A DNA stretch of 64,000 nucleotides from Eumeta japonica (lineage: Eukaryota > Arthropoda > Insecta > Lepidoptera > Psychidae): assembly GCA_005406025.1 (NCBI GenBank), contig BGZK01000090.1:310001-374000 (forward strand), read 5' to 3'. Within the stretch, counting starts at the first letter, position 1. Each line of letters begins with the position of its first letter. A program made the position numbers and the translations under genes. Below, piece after piece: positions 1-9,645 of the stretch. Below the pieces are notes generated by a model. The model had not been told where the DNA came from. It saw nothing but the letters and a program-made list of their open reading frames with translations, and ran no database searches.

Positions 1-1339
1 CATGTACATGCTTAAACAGGCCGGTGCGCTTTCAACGTTTGAATTATTAAAATATGTGTGTCGCATCGTCCGAGCGCGAGCGATGCTGCTAATGCGCCGA
101 CGTTCTCAGGGTATGAAAAAAAAAATCGGTGATTCGGATGAAAAAAATCCATTCGATTGTTACAACCTTTTAAAGGGTTATTTATAGCTAACGATGGGAA
201 TTCGTATCTCTAACGACGTTTTGTTTGTTGGACGATTCCAGAATTATTTATCGGATGCGCGTGTAAATTACAGTTGTCATAAGGAACCGCTTCATTTGCC
301 TGCAATAGCGAAATTAAAATTATAATTTCCTGGGAAGCCGCCTATGTGTTTGTCTAGAAGTCTGTGTGTTTCTTATAACTCTTTCTCTTGGAGTGTCTAA
401 GATGTAATATTTCGAAATACTCATAATAATTCATTACATTGTACATTGGACGCTTGATGACAGAATATTCAATATTTACTACAAAACTAAAATACAATCG
501 TCCCGTAACGCACAAACGAAATTTCGACATAATGTCATTGGGAGAATGACAAAATATATATTTTTTTTCCGACTATCGAACGGTATGTCGTATTCGAGAT
601 ATAAATAACAAATTTGAAATATCAAACACATTACCACAAAATAAAACATATCACGACCTTACTTTTCGAGACATCGTGTAAAACCGATCGCCTCTAGACG
701 ATATCGGCAACCACGGTTCATTGATTCTAATAAACAAAAAATTTAACAAAAAAAAACCAACTTCAAAAAAAAACTATTCTGTAAGAAATTAATATGCACT
801 AAAAAGTAAAAAAAATAATTGCGTATTCTTCTACAATTTAATAATTAACTTACTTTTTCTATTCATCAATATGTAGGTACAATCTACGTGTTTATCACGC
901 AAGAAAGTTGGTAGGTATATACGCACTTCAAATTTAACTCAACACATAACTATGAATGACGAACAATGATCAAAATATTTTTTACAGTTCTCCAAGTGAA
1001 ATGAAATGAAAAATATTAGACTACTTAAAACTCAATCAAATTATTACGATAATATAATGTAGTTACAATTATTGTTATTTTTGCAGTCTGTGTCACCCAA
1101 TGAAACACTACAATTTATCGAGGAATAGATAATATGAAGTACACTAACTAATTTGTCTGAATATGGGTAGATCTACTAAATGTGCGGTTCATAGATCGCA
1201 CCCTTACTGTAAGCCGTTAAGGAATTCCATTGATCATCATATTCGACTACTACAATTACTTGACCATAACGACGTTACGGTAGGTGACTCAAATATCCGG
1301 ATAGCCTATAAAAGATTCGGCCGAGTATCGTTAATTTGC
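1..1339. other. AT-rich non-coding DNA with a weak repeat trace
   Basis: No credible coding region is visible; the small open frame near the left edge has no coding character. At about 742-900 an 'aaccaacttcaaaaaaaa' run followed by 'gcactaaaaagtaaaaaaa' resembles an end of a common Lepidoptera interspersed repeat. That assignment is from memory and weak. The rest is simple AT-rich sequence. Confidence 0.5.
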
Positions 1340-1720
1340 TTCTAAAAATTGAAGAGTTCTGTTACTTTGTCATGGATTCATAATCAGAACCTAACCAAAC
1401 TCTAATCAAACTACCCTTCGAGTTCATTCTTTCCAATAAAAAAAGAAGCATTGAAATCGGTTGGCGTGATATTGAGTTATTTGTCCATTTGTCGCGCACA
1501 TACTTAATGTAAATCGAAGATTTATATGATTTCCTCATGAATGCCATTGCCAGAACTGAACAAAATTGAAATGGGACCACACGGAAAGCACCAGTTTTCA
1601 AATAAAAAAAAAATCAAAATCGGTTCACCCAGTCGAAAGTTCTGAGGTAACAAACATAAAAAAAATACAGTCGAATTGAAAACCTCCTCCTTTTTAATTT
1701 TGGAGTTGGTTAAAAAATCG
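1340..1720 (+). repeat. Lepidoptera-type interspersed repeat ('cctcctccttttt' tail)
   Basis: The segment contains 'gtcatggattcataatcag', 'aaaatcggttcacccagtcg' and 'tgaggtaacaaacataaaa', and ends with 'gaaaacctcctccttttt' then 'gttggttaaaaa'. These appear in the same order as in a repeat seen very often in moth and butterfly genomic sequence. It is diverged and has no intact coding capacity. I cannot assign it to a named family. Confidence 0.6.
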
Positions 1721-1769
1721 CAAATCAACCAAACGACTTTTCAACTTGAATCTAAATGAAATAATCAAA

Positions 1770-2045
1770 TCGGGAACGTTTGCGCTGCTCCTCAAAGCTG
1801 CCAACCCGGATGTCGTTATCGCATCGCGACTATCCTCAACCCCGACCGCACTTGGCCCACGTGAACGCACAGCCTCCGAGTGCACCGAGATTAAATAAAG
1901 GTATGGCGGGAGCGTGTGCTTCAACAGCCGAGTGATCAAAACTCGATATAACCAGTGTTTGAAATCGCCACCGTCTGTTCCGAAAAAAAACCGGACAAGC
2001 GCGAGTTGAACTCGCATAGAGAGGATTCTGTACGTTGAATTCGAT
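1770..2045. other. GC-richer island, no gene recognised
   Basis: Base composition rises sharply compared with the flanks, and overlapping minus-strand frames are open for about 75-105 codons. None shows a recognisable domain or a convincing splice context. It may be an old exon, a promoter or a repeat fragment; I cannot tell which. Confidence 0.3.
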
Positions 2046-3079
2046 TAAAACCACGTGGTAGTTCATTGCAGTTCAGTTTTATTTTATCCAATTTTTTTTT
2101 ATTATGAAAAGTAACATATCAAGTAAGATTTTTTCTAAATATTAAATGGCTATAGTTATATTTAGTAACAAAGAAAAAACAACAATTTTATCGACGATAT
2201 GTCAATAAACGGAAAGAGGATAGCAAAAGAAATCAGTGTGATTAAACTGAGAATTTTATGGCTCAGAATGTCGCTTAGCACTGGTTCTTTGCCCAAAAAA
2301 AATGTCGCTATACTAAAATTTAAATCATTTGTGATGAATTATTTAAAAACAGTCATGTAAATAACACTAAAAATTGTACTACAATAAAATTTAATTCAAA
2401 GATATATCACCATTAGATGTCTTAATTAGATATATTATCTCGTTTTTGTCAGAAATGAAACTATATCTAAGGGAAATGTATAATAAAATACGTTACCTCT
2501 TATTTGAAAATATTTTTTTAATATTCAGATATAGACAAGTGTTTAAGGAAACCAATTACAAAAACTGGTTAAGCGCGATACAGATTCTCATGCAGAGGGT
2601 TCCGAACAATAAAGCAATGCATTAATTAGTCTTCGGCGAAATTACCACATTTTGTCCTCGCAACCATTATGTTTGCCATAGGAACTTATAGACATGGAAT
2701 TTTCATTTGGGTTTGCGTGTAACCTATGAGTAGAGCCCTACATTCAGTATTTTTTTTTAATATTAGGATCAATAGTTTCAGAAATACAGAGAGGACACTC
2801 GATTATCATATATTTTCTTCAATGTCTTTTAAATTATTTGCATTTAAAATTAAATACAAACATACATATTTACATATTTGTATTTTTACCGAATTCTTCC
2901 GTTAATTTGACAAGTCACATGATGCACTAGGTACAGTTTATTATTTTCTAGTGGGCCTTCCAAAGTTAACATTGAATAATTTTTTTTTCATTTTCGCTAT
3001 GTGCTTGTGATCCGATGGTTTAATTCTACATGTATCACTTCGCAACTTTGTTCGTTACGTAGATTCGGAGAAAAAAAAT
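2046..3079. other. AT-rich DNA, nothing recognised
   Basis: Homopolymer-rich, AT-rich sequence with no coding or repeat signal that I can support. Confidence 0.5.
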
Positions 3080-3167
3080 GCTGTGACAGACGGACAGACA
3101 TACACACGGACATTACGGAGCTCCTGTAAGGGTTACGTTTTACCGTCGCGTGTACGGAACCCTAGAA
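3080..3167 (+). repeat. Fragment of a Lepidoptera 'acggaaccct' repeat
   Basis: A run of 'acagacggacagacatacac' is followed by 'gggttacgttttaccgtcg' and 'gtacggaaccctag'. This is the characteristic end of a common Lepidoptera interspersed repeat in which a polypurine CAGA tract precedes a 'gtacggaaccct' terminus. It is a short fragment. Confidence 0.6.
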
Positions 3168-4469
3168 ACGGTGTTTTGCCCCTATCGGCGCATGGCGAAT
3201 GCTGAAAAACCAATTATCGCATTGCAATGGATCGTTGTGGAGGTCGTTTTGAAAGCAAGTCAATTCCATGGGATTCGGGTCGCCAGAAATTCATTGGATT
3301 AAAATAATAGTTTTACGCTTTCTAATACATCGAGGTTGCGATTGGAATCATCGATTTTCCGTCGGCTACTAATTACGCGACGTAAGCCGCATCGATTGAC
3401 GGCCGATGACTCGATCCAACATTTAAAGTTAATTAATAGCGATTTGTGTCGACATTTAAGGGAGTATTAAAATAAGTATAAAAATGCATATTGACCACGT
3501 GGATCTATCTACATGGTCGTCCCACGCGTAGGTATCAAACCGATCTCTGTATGAATATTATGCAAAAATAGGCTATTATAGCAGGATATATCAGTGCATT
3601 CATTCAAAAAAATAAGAACTAAACATTATAATATAACTGTTTTTAAATTATGCTATCTAGATTTGAAAAACCTCGATTTTTAGAAACTTTTAAATTTCAA
3701 AGAATTCTAACAATCAAAGACGTAGCGATAGAGTAGTGCAGGTAAACACAATTTTTTGTTCAAAATATTTTCCATATTAAAAAAAAATGTTTGGCCGCAA
3801 AGAGAAATGTTTTTAGCATCTCTGTTTCTTTTAATTAGTTTAAACAATAACGTCAATAGATATCGACTGTCATGTTACATTTTTGTAATTAGAGGAATCT
3901 CCCTGAAAAAAAATCGGATTGCGAAAATATGTCGAACGAAGACGTCAATATGCATATATATAGGAAGTATACTTATGGGAAATATTTAAAAATATTGAGT
4001 TAATACAATTTAATAGAACATATCTCAAACGTTGTCGTTTTGGCGACTTCGATGAGGCAAGTTTTAGGACAGGATAAAGGATCAGTTGTGTGATCAAAAT
4101 CGATGTCCGTCTGTCACAGGTGATTTTCAGCGAAACTAATTTGCGTAAAATGTTGGAAATCGACACGAATAAGGTGATCGCTTTGAAAGAAAAATTAAAA
4201 AAAAAACCGCTGTAAACACGTATCATCGAAGCCTTGTGTAAACATTTCTTTGAAAAGAAGGTTGCGAAAGCTTTTAAATAATGTACAGAATGTTACGGTC
4301 CGAAATGTTGATCGATTCGCGAACGGCTGATTTTGATCTAACTCGTTTGCGGCTTACACAACGGCGCGAAATACGTCAATGTGCGCTGTCAGCCGTCCCA
4401 GTGGGACGAATAATGGCTTTTTTAATTTTATCGTTCGCAAAATGTGCGTTGCGTGCGAGCGTATACATG
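3168..4469. other. Non-coding DNA, nothing recognised
   Basis: A moderately GC-richer patch (about 3170-3440) passes into AT-rich sequence. Open frames of up to about 93 codons occur near 3750-4230, but they consist of low-complexity residues without motifs and are probably chance. This stretch flanks the 4470-9645 element on the left. Confidence 0.45.
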
Positions 4470-4495
4470 CACTGAAAAAAATAGTGGAGGTGCTA
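4470..4495 (+). repeat. Left terminal inverted repeat of the 4470-9645 element
   Basis: CACTGAAAAAAATAGTGGAG opens the element and matches the reverse complement of 9620-9645 with short gaps in the A-run. It is followed inward by ACAGAATTTCTGT at 4537-4549, TGACGTCA at 4711-4718 and TGACGTCG at 4836-4843. Confidence 0.55.
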
Positions 4496-5174
4496 TTTAC
4501 CTTCCAACACTGTAGCTATTGTGGATGGTAATGTAGACAGAATTTCTGTAGTAAGTACTATATATCTACTCTGCGTTCTGTTCCCATTACAATTAAAATA
4601 CAGTAAAATGTTATTATGTTGTAAGTATCTTTAATATAATACACAATACTATCGTATGGTATTGAATAGAATCAGAGGGTAATAGACACAAAGCATAGAG
4701 TATTTGTGAATGACGTCACAAATATTGTTACAAAATTTTATGGTAGTACGTATCTTCATATAATATTCGCTACTATAGAATGTTATCATTACAGTTGCAC
4801 GATAAACACTACAAAGTCAATATAGTACTGCAACGTGACGTCGTTAGTATATTTTATATGTCACAAGTTTTAACTCGAACGCATTTCGAAAGGTTTAACG
4901 GTTTTTGCAGTTCAGTAACCAATAAAGAGGCTTCATAGATTTGTTTCGACTGCATCGAGTCATTTCATTGGTTAATGAGAAAATTCGCCTGACGTTAATC
5001 AGAAAGTATTCTTATTAGAACTCGTAACTTATTCGTGGCCGTATTTAAAAGAATTTCGTGTAAAATACCGTTTTTATTTGTAGTAACACAAATTAATAAT
5101 TGTTTCAATAAATTAATATTTTAGTTTAAATTGTGTTCAAGTTCGTAAATTTAAGAAACTATTTAAAATCAGTC

Positions 5175-5241
5175 ATGGATGAAGAAACTCAAACCCTACT
5201 CACGCAGTGGAAAATGGATGATTATATTGAATTATTCGAAG
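5175..5241 (+). pseudogene. Exon 1: N-terminal half of a SAM-like domain
   Basis: The ATG at 5175 opens MDEETQTLLTQWKMDDYIEL and continues with FE to the donor GAAG|GTAAGT. Leu/Trp spacing and the MDDYIELF helix fit SAM helices 1-2, and a SAM domain of about 65 residues should continue in the next exon. Exon 2 does not supply the missing part, and the natural join puts a TGA in frame. Confidence 0.6.
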
Positions 5242-5412
5242 GTAAGTCGTATTAAATTTTAATATGTATATCGATGTGTTAACCAAAATAATCAAAAATA
5301 CAACATCCATCCTTGCTGATATACTGACATTTACTTCTTTGTCTCAACATCAAAGTATTCTCTATTGTTGTATATGGGCAAAACATAAGAATCTTTTATT
5401 TTTTTATTATAG

Positions 5413-5526
5413 ACCTGCGTAGTGTTTGATTTCCCAGAAAAACCTGAAAGCAATCAGAGTGGGGTTGCTGTGGAAAACGCCAAGGAGTTTTCTGATGTAT
5501 CTGATTTTATTCTGAATATAAACAAT
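5413..5526 (+). pseudogene. Exon 2
   Basis: The acceptor TTATTATAG and the donor AACAAT|GTAAGT enclose a frame encoding VFDFPEKPESNQSGVAVEN, then AKEFSDVSDFILNINN. It ends in phase 0 and joins exon 3 in frame. Read from exon 1 it is one base out of frame. Confidence 0.6.
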
Positions 5527-6476
5527 GTAAGTTTATTCTTCACAAAATGCAGATCGGTCTCATTTGACACTCTAGGGTCTTTTAGACTTTGTCAATTAGT
5601 TAAATGATTTTTATAAATGTAGTGTAGCATAAAAAAAATGGGACCCCACTAAATAATTGTAATATTGAGGTTAATTAAATTAACCAATTAATTTGTTCAA
5701 AAGTTCTCCATATTAAAAACTAATTAATGCTTGTCAAAACAATTATATTGTAACTCTATAAACATCAGAAATTTTAAAGGCAGTATTCAGAAGGTCAAGA
5801 AACAACAGTCAGTGTTTATGTTCTCTTAATGTTATTAACAAATTAACTGTGAATTTGATGTAGAATCGTTACAAAAAAATATAGTCAATTAAGAAACTAA
5901 TTTTAGCGTTCCGTATCCAAAAATGGAACCCTATTACTAAGACTCTTCTGTTCGGCTGTCTGTCTCTCACCAGGCTGTATCTCATGAAAATTTCAACTGT
6001 CTTGCTATCACGGTAGTTAGACAGTTGAAATTTTCACAGATGATGTATTTCTGTTGTCGCTGTAACAACAAATACTAAAACAGAATAAAATAGGTATTTA
6101 AGTGGGGCTCCATACAACAAACGTGATTTTTTGCCATTTTTTCTTGATCTTAATAACGACAACAGGTAGAAACTTGAAATATTTGCAGAATATTTATATT
6201 TACTTATATTCACTTTTAAAATAAATGCCTATTAATTCAATTAAAAATAAAAACTAAAAAAAAGGAGATATGTTACAGAACCCTTCGTGCGCGAATCTGA
6301 TTCGCACTTAGCCGGTTTTTCTATTATCACTTAGTGTTAAATAAAAGTCCTAATTAATTACATCCATATAAAAGCTTGTTAATAATACATATAATGTTAT
6401 TTATTTATTTAGAATTAGTAGATGCTTATGTATGGAAATCAAATACTTGATTTGATTGATTGAATCTATGTTACAG
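5527..6476 (+). other. Intron 2 of the pseudogene, with a nested Lepidoptera repeat
   Basis: The interval between donor GTAAGT and acceptor TTACAG is about 950 bp. The repeat described at 5905-6320 accounts for roughly 415 bp of it, so the insertion is younger than the gene structure. The rest is AT-rich. Confidence 0.55.
5905..6320 (+). repeat. Near-complete Lepidoptera 'gttccgt ... gccggttttt' repeat
   Basis: Diagnostic words occur in the expected order: gttccgtatcc, aaccctattactaagactc, caccaggctgtatctcatg, gttgaaattttcacagatg, atgtatttctgttg, gtggggctccatacaacaaa, cccttcgtgcgcgaatctg and ttcgcacttagccggttttt. This is one of the most common interspersed repeats in Lepidoptera. It encodes nothing. 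A 17 bp-arm inverted repeat at 5985-6036 duplicates the 'acagttgaaatttt' segment head-to-head. Confidence 0.75.
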
Positions 6477-6867
6477 AATAATTTATATGAATTGTTGCAC
6501 TCATCGCAAGATGGAAGAAGTATTCTTGCTGCATATAACATCGGAGTACTAGATTCTGCTGGTCGCAGCAAAATATGCAATTTAATCATTAAAGAAGAAT
6601 TAAAAATGATCCTTCAAGATTATTCCATCTTCGGATGTTACAGTGGGCTCATGAAATAACTATAATTTTTCCAAAGAAAATAAGGCAACATATTACTTAC
6701 CGTACATAAATTTTCACCAGGAGTTAGAAGACTTGCCTCTGGGAAACTACAAGATTGCTACCACAACAGAAAAGAGAGTACAGAAAGTCTGGTCTAATAA
6801 GCAGTCATCATCATCGTCAACTCCTCCGCACTCACCTATTACTTAGAAAGTGTGAGCAGTGATAATG
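6477..6867 (+). pseudogene. Exon 3, with two internal frame breaks
   Basis: After the acceptor TGTTACAG the frame begins NNLYELLHSSQDGRSILAAY and runs to a TAA at 6657. From 6664 another frame reads NFSKENKATYYLPYINFHQE and continues to a TAG at 6844. A third frame then gives LESVSSDN before the donor AATG|GTAAGA. The serine-rich stretch SSSSSTPPHSP is probably a linker. Confidence 0.6.
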
Positions 6868-7173
6868 GTAAGAAGATTTTAATTTAATTTTATAAATGCA
6901 GTTTTGTATTTAATGATTTTCTACCAAAAGAGCTGTGTTATATGGGATTTTGTGGTTTAAAATTGTTTAGTAAATTACCAAGAACATTAAAACTTTTCTT
7001 TAAATGTACGAAGACAGCACAGTTTACAAAAAATCATAGTATTTAATATGAAATACTTACAATTTAAATAATATTACATTTAACAATGTAAAAATTAAAC
7101 ATATAATATTATAAAAATTATTACTATAATGAATGTACTAAGATAGTAATTTCCTGAAAATGCTGTATTTCAG

Positions 7174-7367
7174 CTTTATTTGAGTTTGAAGACTCTTCTG
7201 ACCTTCTCCAATGGTTAGAAAACTGTACTGATCCTTGGGACACTGTTGAATCTCATTGGATTAGAACTGCAGGAACTAGGCTCAAACTGGTAAAAAACAC
7301 TAATGCCCCAGCCTCAGTATATATAAATAAATATCCTGCACTAAAAAAACCAACAGGTTATATATTG
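7174..7367 (+). pseudogene. Exon 4, intact frame
   Basis: The acceptor TGTATTTCAG and the donor ATATTG|GTAAGT bracket an uninterrupted frame: LFEFEDSSDLLQWLENCTDP, WDTVESHWIRTAG and SVYINKYPALKKPTGYIL. It joins exons 3 and 5 in consistent phase. The conserved WL...PW...W and YPAL..PTGY pattern is the one I associate with this family. Confidence 0.65.
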
Positions 7368-7662
7368 GTAAGTACAATGAAATATTTAAATATATGTAAT
7401 ATAAAAGCATAGATACTTTAGAGACATTTATGAACCATTTATAAATACTTTTGATTTAGACCTATCTAATATTGAGTGCTAGCATCTAAATTACAATTAA
7501 TAATTCTTATTACACATGTGTCATAAATATCATGTTTCTATATAATTTTACTAAAAATTGTTCAATTGTGATTGAAATGGTTTTCTAATTATTATTTTGG
7601 ACATTAATGTATACCTATTTAATTTTGACATTAATATGTGCTTATTTGCAATTTTCTTGCAG

Positions 7663-8343
7663 TTGCTGAAGGATTTTGATTTCCTTTATCCATCTTCTAA
7701 CCAAAAACTATGGAATAATTTCCCAATCTACAAACAAAATATCTTGAATGCAGCTAGAAAGAAACTCTCTATCCTAAAAGATGTCTCAACAAAATCACTA
7801 CTCCGTGACTATCTGGATTTGGCTGAAAGTTTGTACTCGTTTTATGTAGGAAATTCAAAGCTTCTTTTGCAAAGCACTATATGCAATATAGTGGCGAAAA
7901 TTAAAACCAAAATTTCATTTCTTAACACATTATCATCAAATAATTCACAAATTAGGGCCTCCAGTTCTTTTGTGGTCCATGAGGTTTGAGGCTAAGCACA
8001 GAACCTTTAAAATTGCTGCTCAGTCTTCTTCTAACAGAAAAAATATATGTAAAACATTAGCTATAAGACAACAGTTACAATTAAATGAGATTTTTGAAGG
8101 GTAAATTGGGTGACAGTGTACATGCAGGTCCTGGCAAAGAGGAATGTAACTTTTCTTCTAAGATATTAGATGCAGTTAATATTGCAACTCAAAATACCTT
8201 ATTTCAAGTTACATGGGCAAAGTCAAAGGTACACTATACAAAAAGAAAATGTTTTGACTGTTGATGTACTTGATGAAAACTATGTATTTGGCATTATAAA
8301 AATATATATTTACATGGACAAAAGATGTAATCTTTTATTGTAA
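7663..8343 (+). pseudogene. Exon 5: HY...WSMRFEAKH core, frameshifted
   Basis: The exon starts LLKDFDFLYPSSNQKLWNNF in frame with exon 4. Near 7895 the coding frame shifts; the new frame gives KFHFLTHYHQIIHKL and GPPVLLWSMRFEAKHRTFK, then SSSNRKNICKTLAIRQQLQL up to a TAA at 8102. Overlapping frame blocks then give FLKGKLGDSVHAGPGKEE and VDVLDENYVFGII before the sequence loses coding character near 8343. The true 3' end is uncertain. Confidence 0.65.
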
Positions 8344-8965
8344 GCTTCTCATTACTAGACTCAAAGGTCAACTGTTAATAACTATCAGAGGCTCAATTTA
8401 AGAATGCTACAATCTTATTTGAAAAAATACTAAAACTTGTTAACTGATTTTTTAAATAGTTCAATAATAATTAAATGATATTACTCTTTATACCTAATTG
8501 TAAAATACTTATTGTTTGTTGTACCCAAGTAATGTCTTATTTTTATATTTTGTCTTACTAATGTGATTGGCAATATATCTGACAATAGTAAGTAAATATT
8601 AAATGTTTTTTTGCAATGTAAATGAATAATTTTTCCTTCTTATATATTAATTAGGAATCCTTAGAATAATACATACAAATCTGTATTAGGTTGATTTCAA
8701 TTTTTCTGTAAATTTTACAGTCCAATATTTTTAGGCTATGAAATTTAGTATTAAGAATTTGTGTATAGATATGGTAAGATATGAATATGTAATAATATGT
8801 ATAATCTATCTGATTTTCCATCTTGAATATTAGACAATAAACTTTAAAAGTACTGCATGTAAGCAATTATAAAATTAGCATATTGACTATTAAATTAAAT
8901 AAATGATTAGATATAAACATGATTTTTTTTATTTATTCTGAATTTTAATCCCAGTAATTTATGAT

Positions 8966-9160
8966 AGGGTTATTTTGGGTCATGTGATTCAATGTCTCAT
9001 GTGACATTGCACATAATATTTAACGAAAGTAATTCGCATTCTCACAAACTTCGTACAATACATTTAAGTATTGTGAGAGGTATCCGAGAATGCGGTTACT
9101 GTTTTCGTTAAATATTATGTGCAATGTCGAGACATTGAATCACGACTTGAAAATAACCCT
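8966..9160. mobile_element. 195 bp fold-back (palindromic MITE-like) element
   Basis: The left arm begins AGGGTTATTTT and the right arm ends AAAATAACCCT. The arms share GTGATTCAATGTCTC, GACATTGCACATAATATTTA, ACGAAA and CGCATTCTC in inverted orientation and differ by small indels. The loop is about 30-40 bp. Such near-complete palindromes are typical of fold-back MITEs. Target duplications are not clear. It is nested within the 4470-9645 element. Confidence 0.65.
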
Positions 9161-9179
9161 CATATTCTGTAATTATAAC

Positions 9180-9619
9180 CATACTTCACTGTAGTTGATT
9201 ACTATATTTCAGTAATGCATATTCTACAATATGGTATTAGTCACACAATACGATAGTAATCATCACCCCACTTTTATAGTGCTAACATTAAAGAGGTAAC
9301 TGTTGACATTTAATATTGTAATTACTACAGAAAATGTAATAGTTACTAGTAGTATTTATGGTGATAAATACATTCTAACATAATAGTACTTACCCTAATA
9401 GAGTGTTGAGAACATATTACAGACGTTAATGGTGACAAACAAATTGTAATCATTACATGCTAAAAAGATAAAAGTTATGATGTCATAATATTAATGACGT
9501 CATTACACGTACCATCCTTATAGTAATTTATTAACAATCTATAGAGGATAATCATTACAATCCAGACTGCTGTCCCATATGTGACCCTCTGTATGGGTAC
9601 TCACAACAGAAATTCTGTA
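9180..9619. repeat. Right subterminal repeat region
   Basis: This is an AT-rich region dense in related short words such as GTAATCATTAC, AGTAATCATCAC, GTAATTACTAC, TGACGTCATTAC and TGATGTCATAA. The left subterminal region (about 4496-4845) holds similar words in the opposite orientation. Repeated subterminal words are binding sites for transposase-associated proteins in CACTA elements; applying that here is inference. Confidence 0.45.
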
Positions 9620-9645
9620 CCTACAACTATATTTTTTTTTCAGTG
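9620..9645 (-). repeat. Right terminal inverted repeat of the 4470-9645 element
   Basis: This is the inverted partner of the left end: reverse-complemented it reads CACTGAAAAAAAAATATAG. ACAGAAATTCTGT lies just inside at 9606-9618 and TGACGTCA at 9495-9502, mirroring the left subterminal motifs. Confidence 0.55.

Larger units (their letters stand above)
5175..8343 (+). pseudogene. Decayed multi-exon gene of an uncharacterised SAM / 'WSMRFEAKH' family
   Basis: Five exon-like pieces joined by good GT..AG sites can be followed across about 3.2 kb. The start MDEETQTLLTQWKMDDYIEL resembles the first half of a SAM domain; the second half is missing. The middle holds FPKENK-like, WLENCTDPWDTVESHW and YPALKKPTGYILLLKDFDFL blocks. 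The last exon holds LKPKFHFLTHYHQIIHKL followed by GPPVLLWSMRFEAKHRTFK. I recall this order, and especially the 'HY...GP...WSMRFEAKH' signature, from large multicopy invertebrate proteins of unknown function. The copy is broken: there is a frame mismatch between exons 1 and 2, stops at 6657 (TAA) and 6844 (TAG), and shifts near 7895, 8090 and 8225. Because introns remain, it is not a processed retrocopy. Its position between inverted ends suggests transposon cargo or a transposon-encoded protein. Confidence 0.7.
4470..9645. mobile_element. Candidate ~5.2 kb CACTG-ended DNA transposon carrying a SAM/FEAKH pseudogene
   Basis: The left end reads CACTGAAAAAAATAGTGGAG and the right end, reverse-complemented, reads CACTGAAAAAAAAATATAG. 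The two imperfect inverted ends extend about 20-25 bp. Inside both ends are subterminal regions of 350-450 bp that share motifs in opposite orientation: ACAGAATTTCTGT followed by GT[A/G]AGTAC, TGACGTCA or close variants, GTAATNATTAC-like words and ACTATCGTAT. CACTG/CACTA ends plus subterminal repeats are typical of the CACTA/EnSpm-Chapaev (CMC) group. No DDE transposase frame is recognisable, and the 3 or 4 bases next to the two ends do not match as target duplications, so the assignment is inference. The enclosed decayed gene, a nested Lepidoptera repeat and a nested fold-back element suggest an old insertion. Confidence 0.5.

Noticed and set aside
2..187. Open frame of 61 codons at the left edge
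   Set aside because: Low-complexity tail with a Lys run, no motif, no splice context.
1362..1728. Minus-strand open frames
   Set aside because: They lie within a common interspersed repeat and have no protein-like features.
6401..6589. Minus-strand 62-codon frame opposite exon 3 of the pseudogene
   Set aside because: The plus strand here clearly encodes the family exon; this is its shadow.
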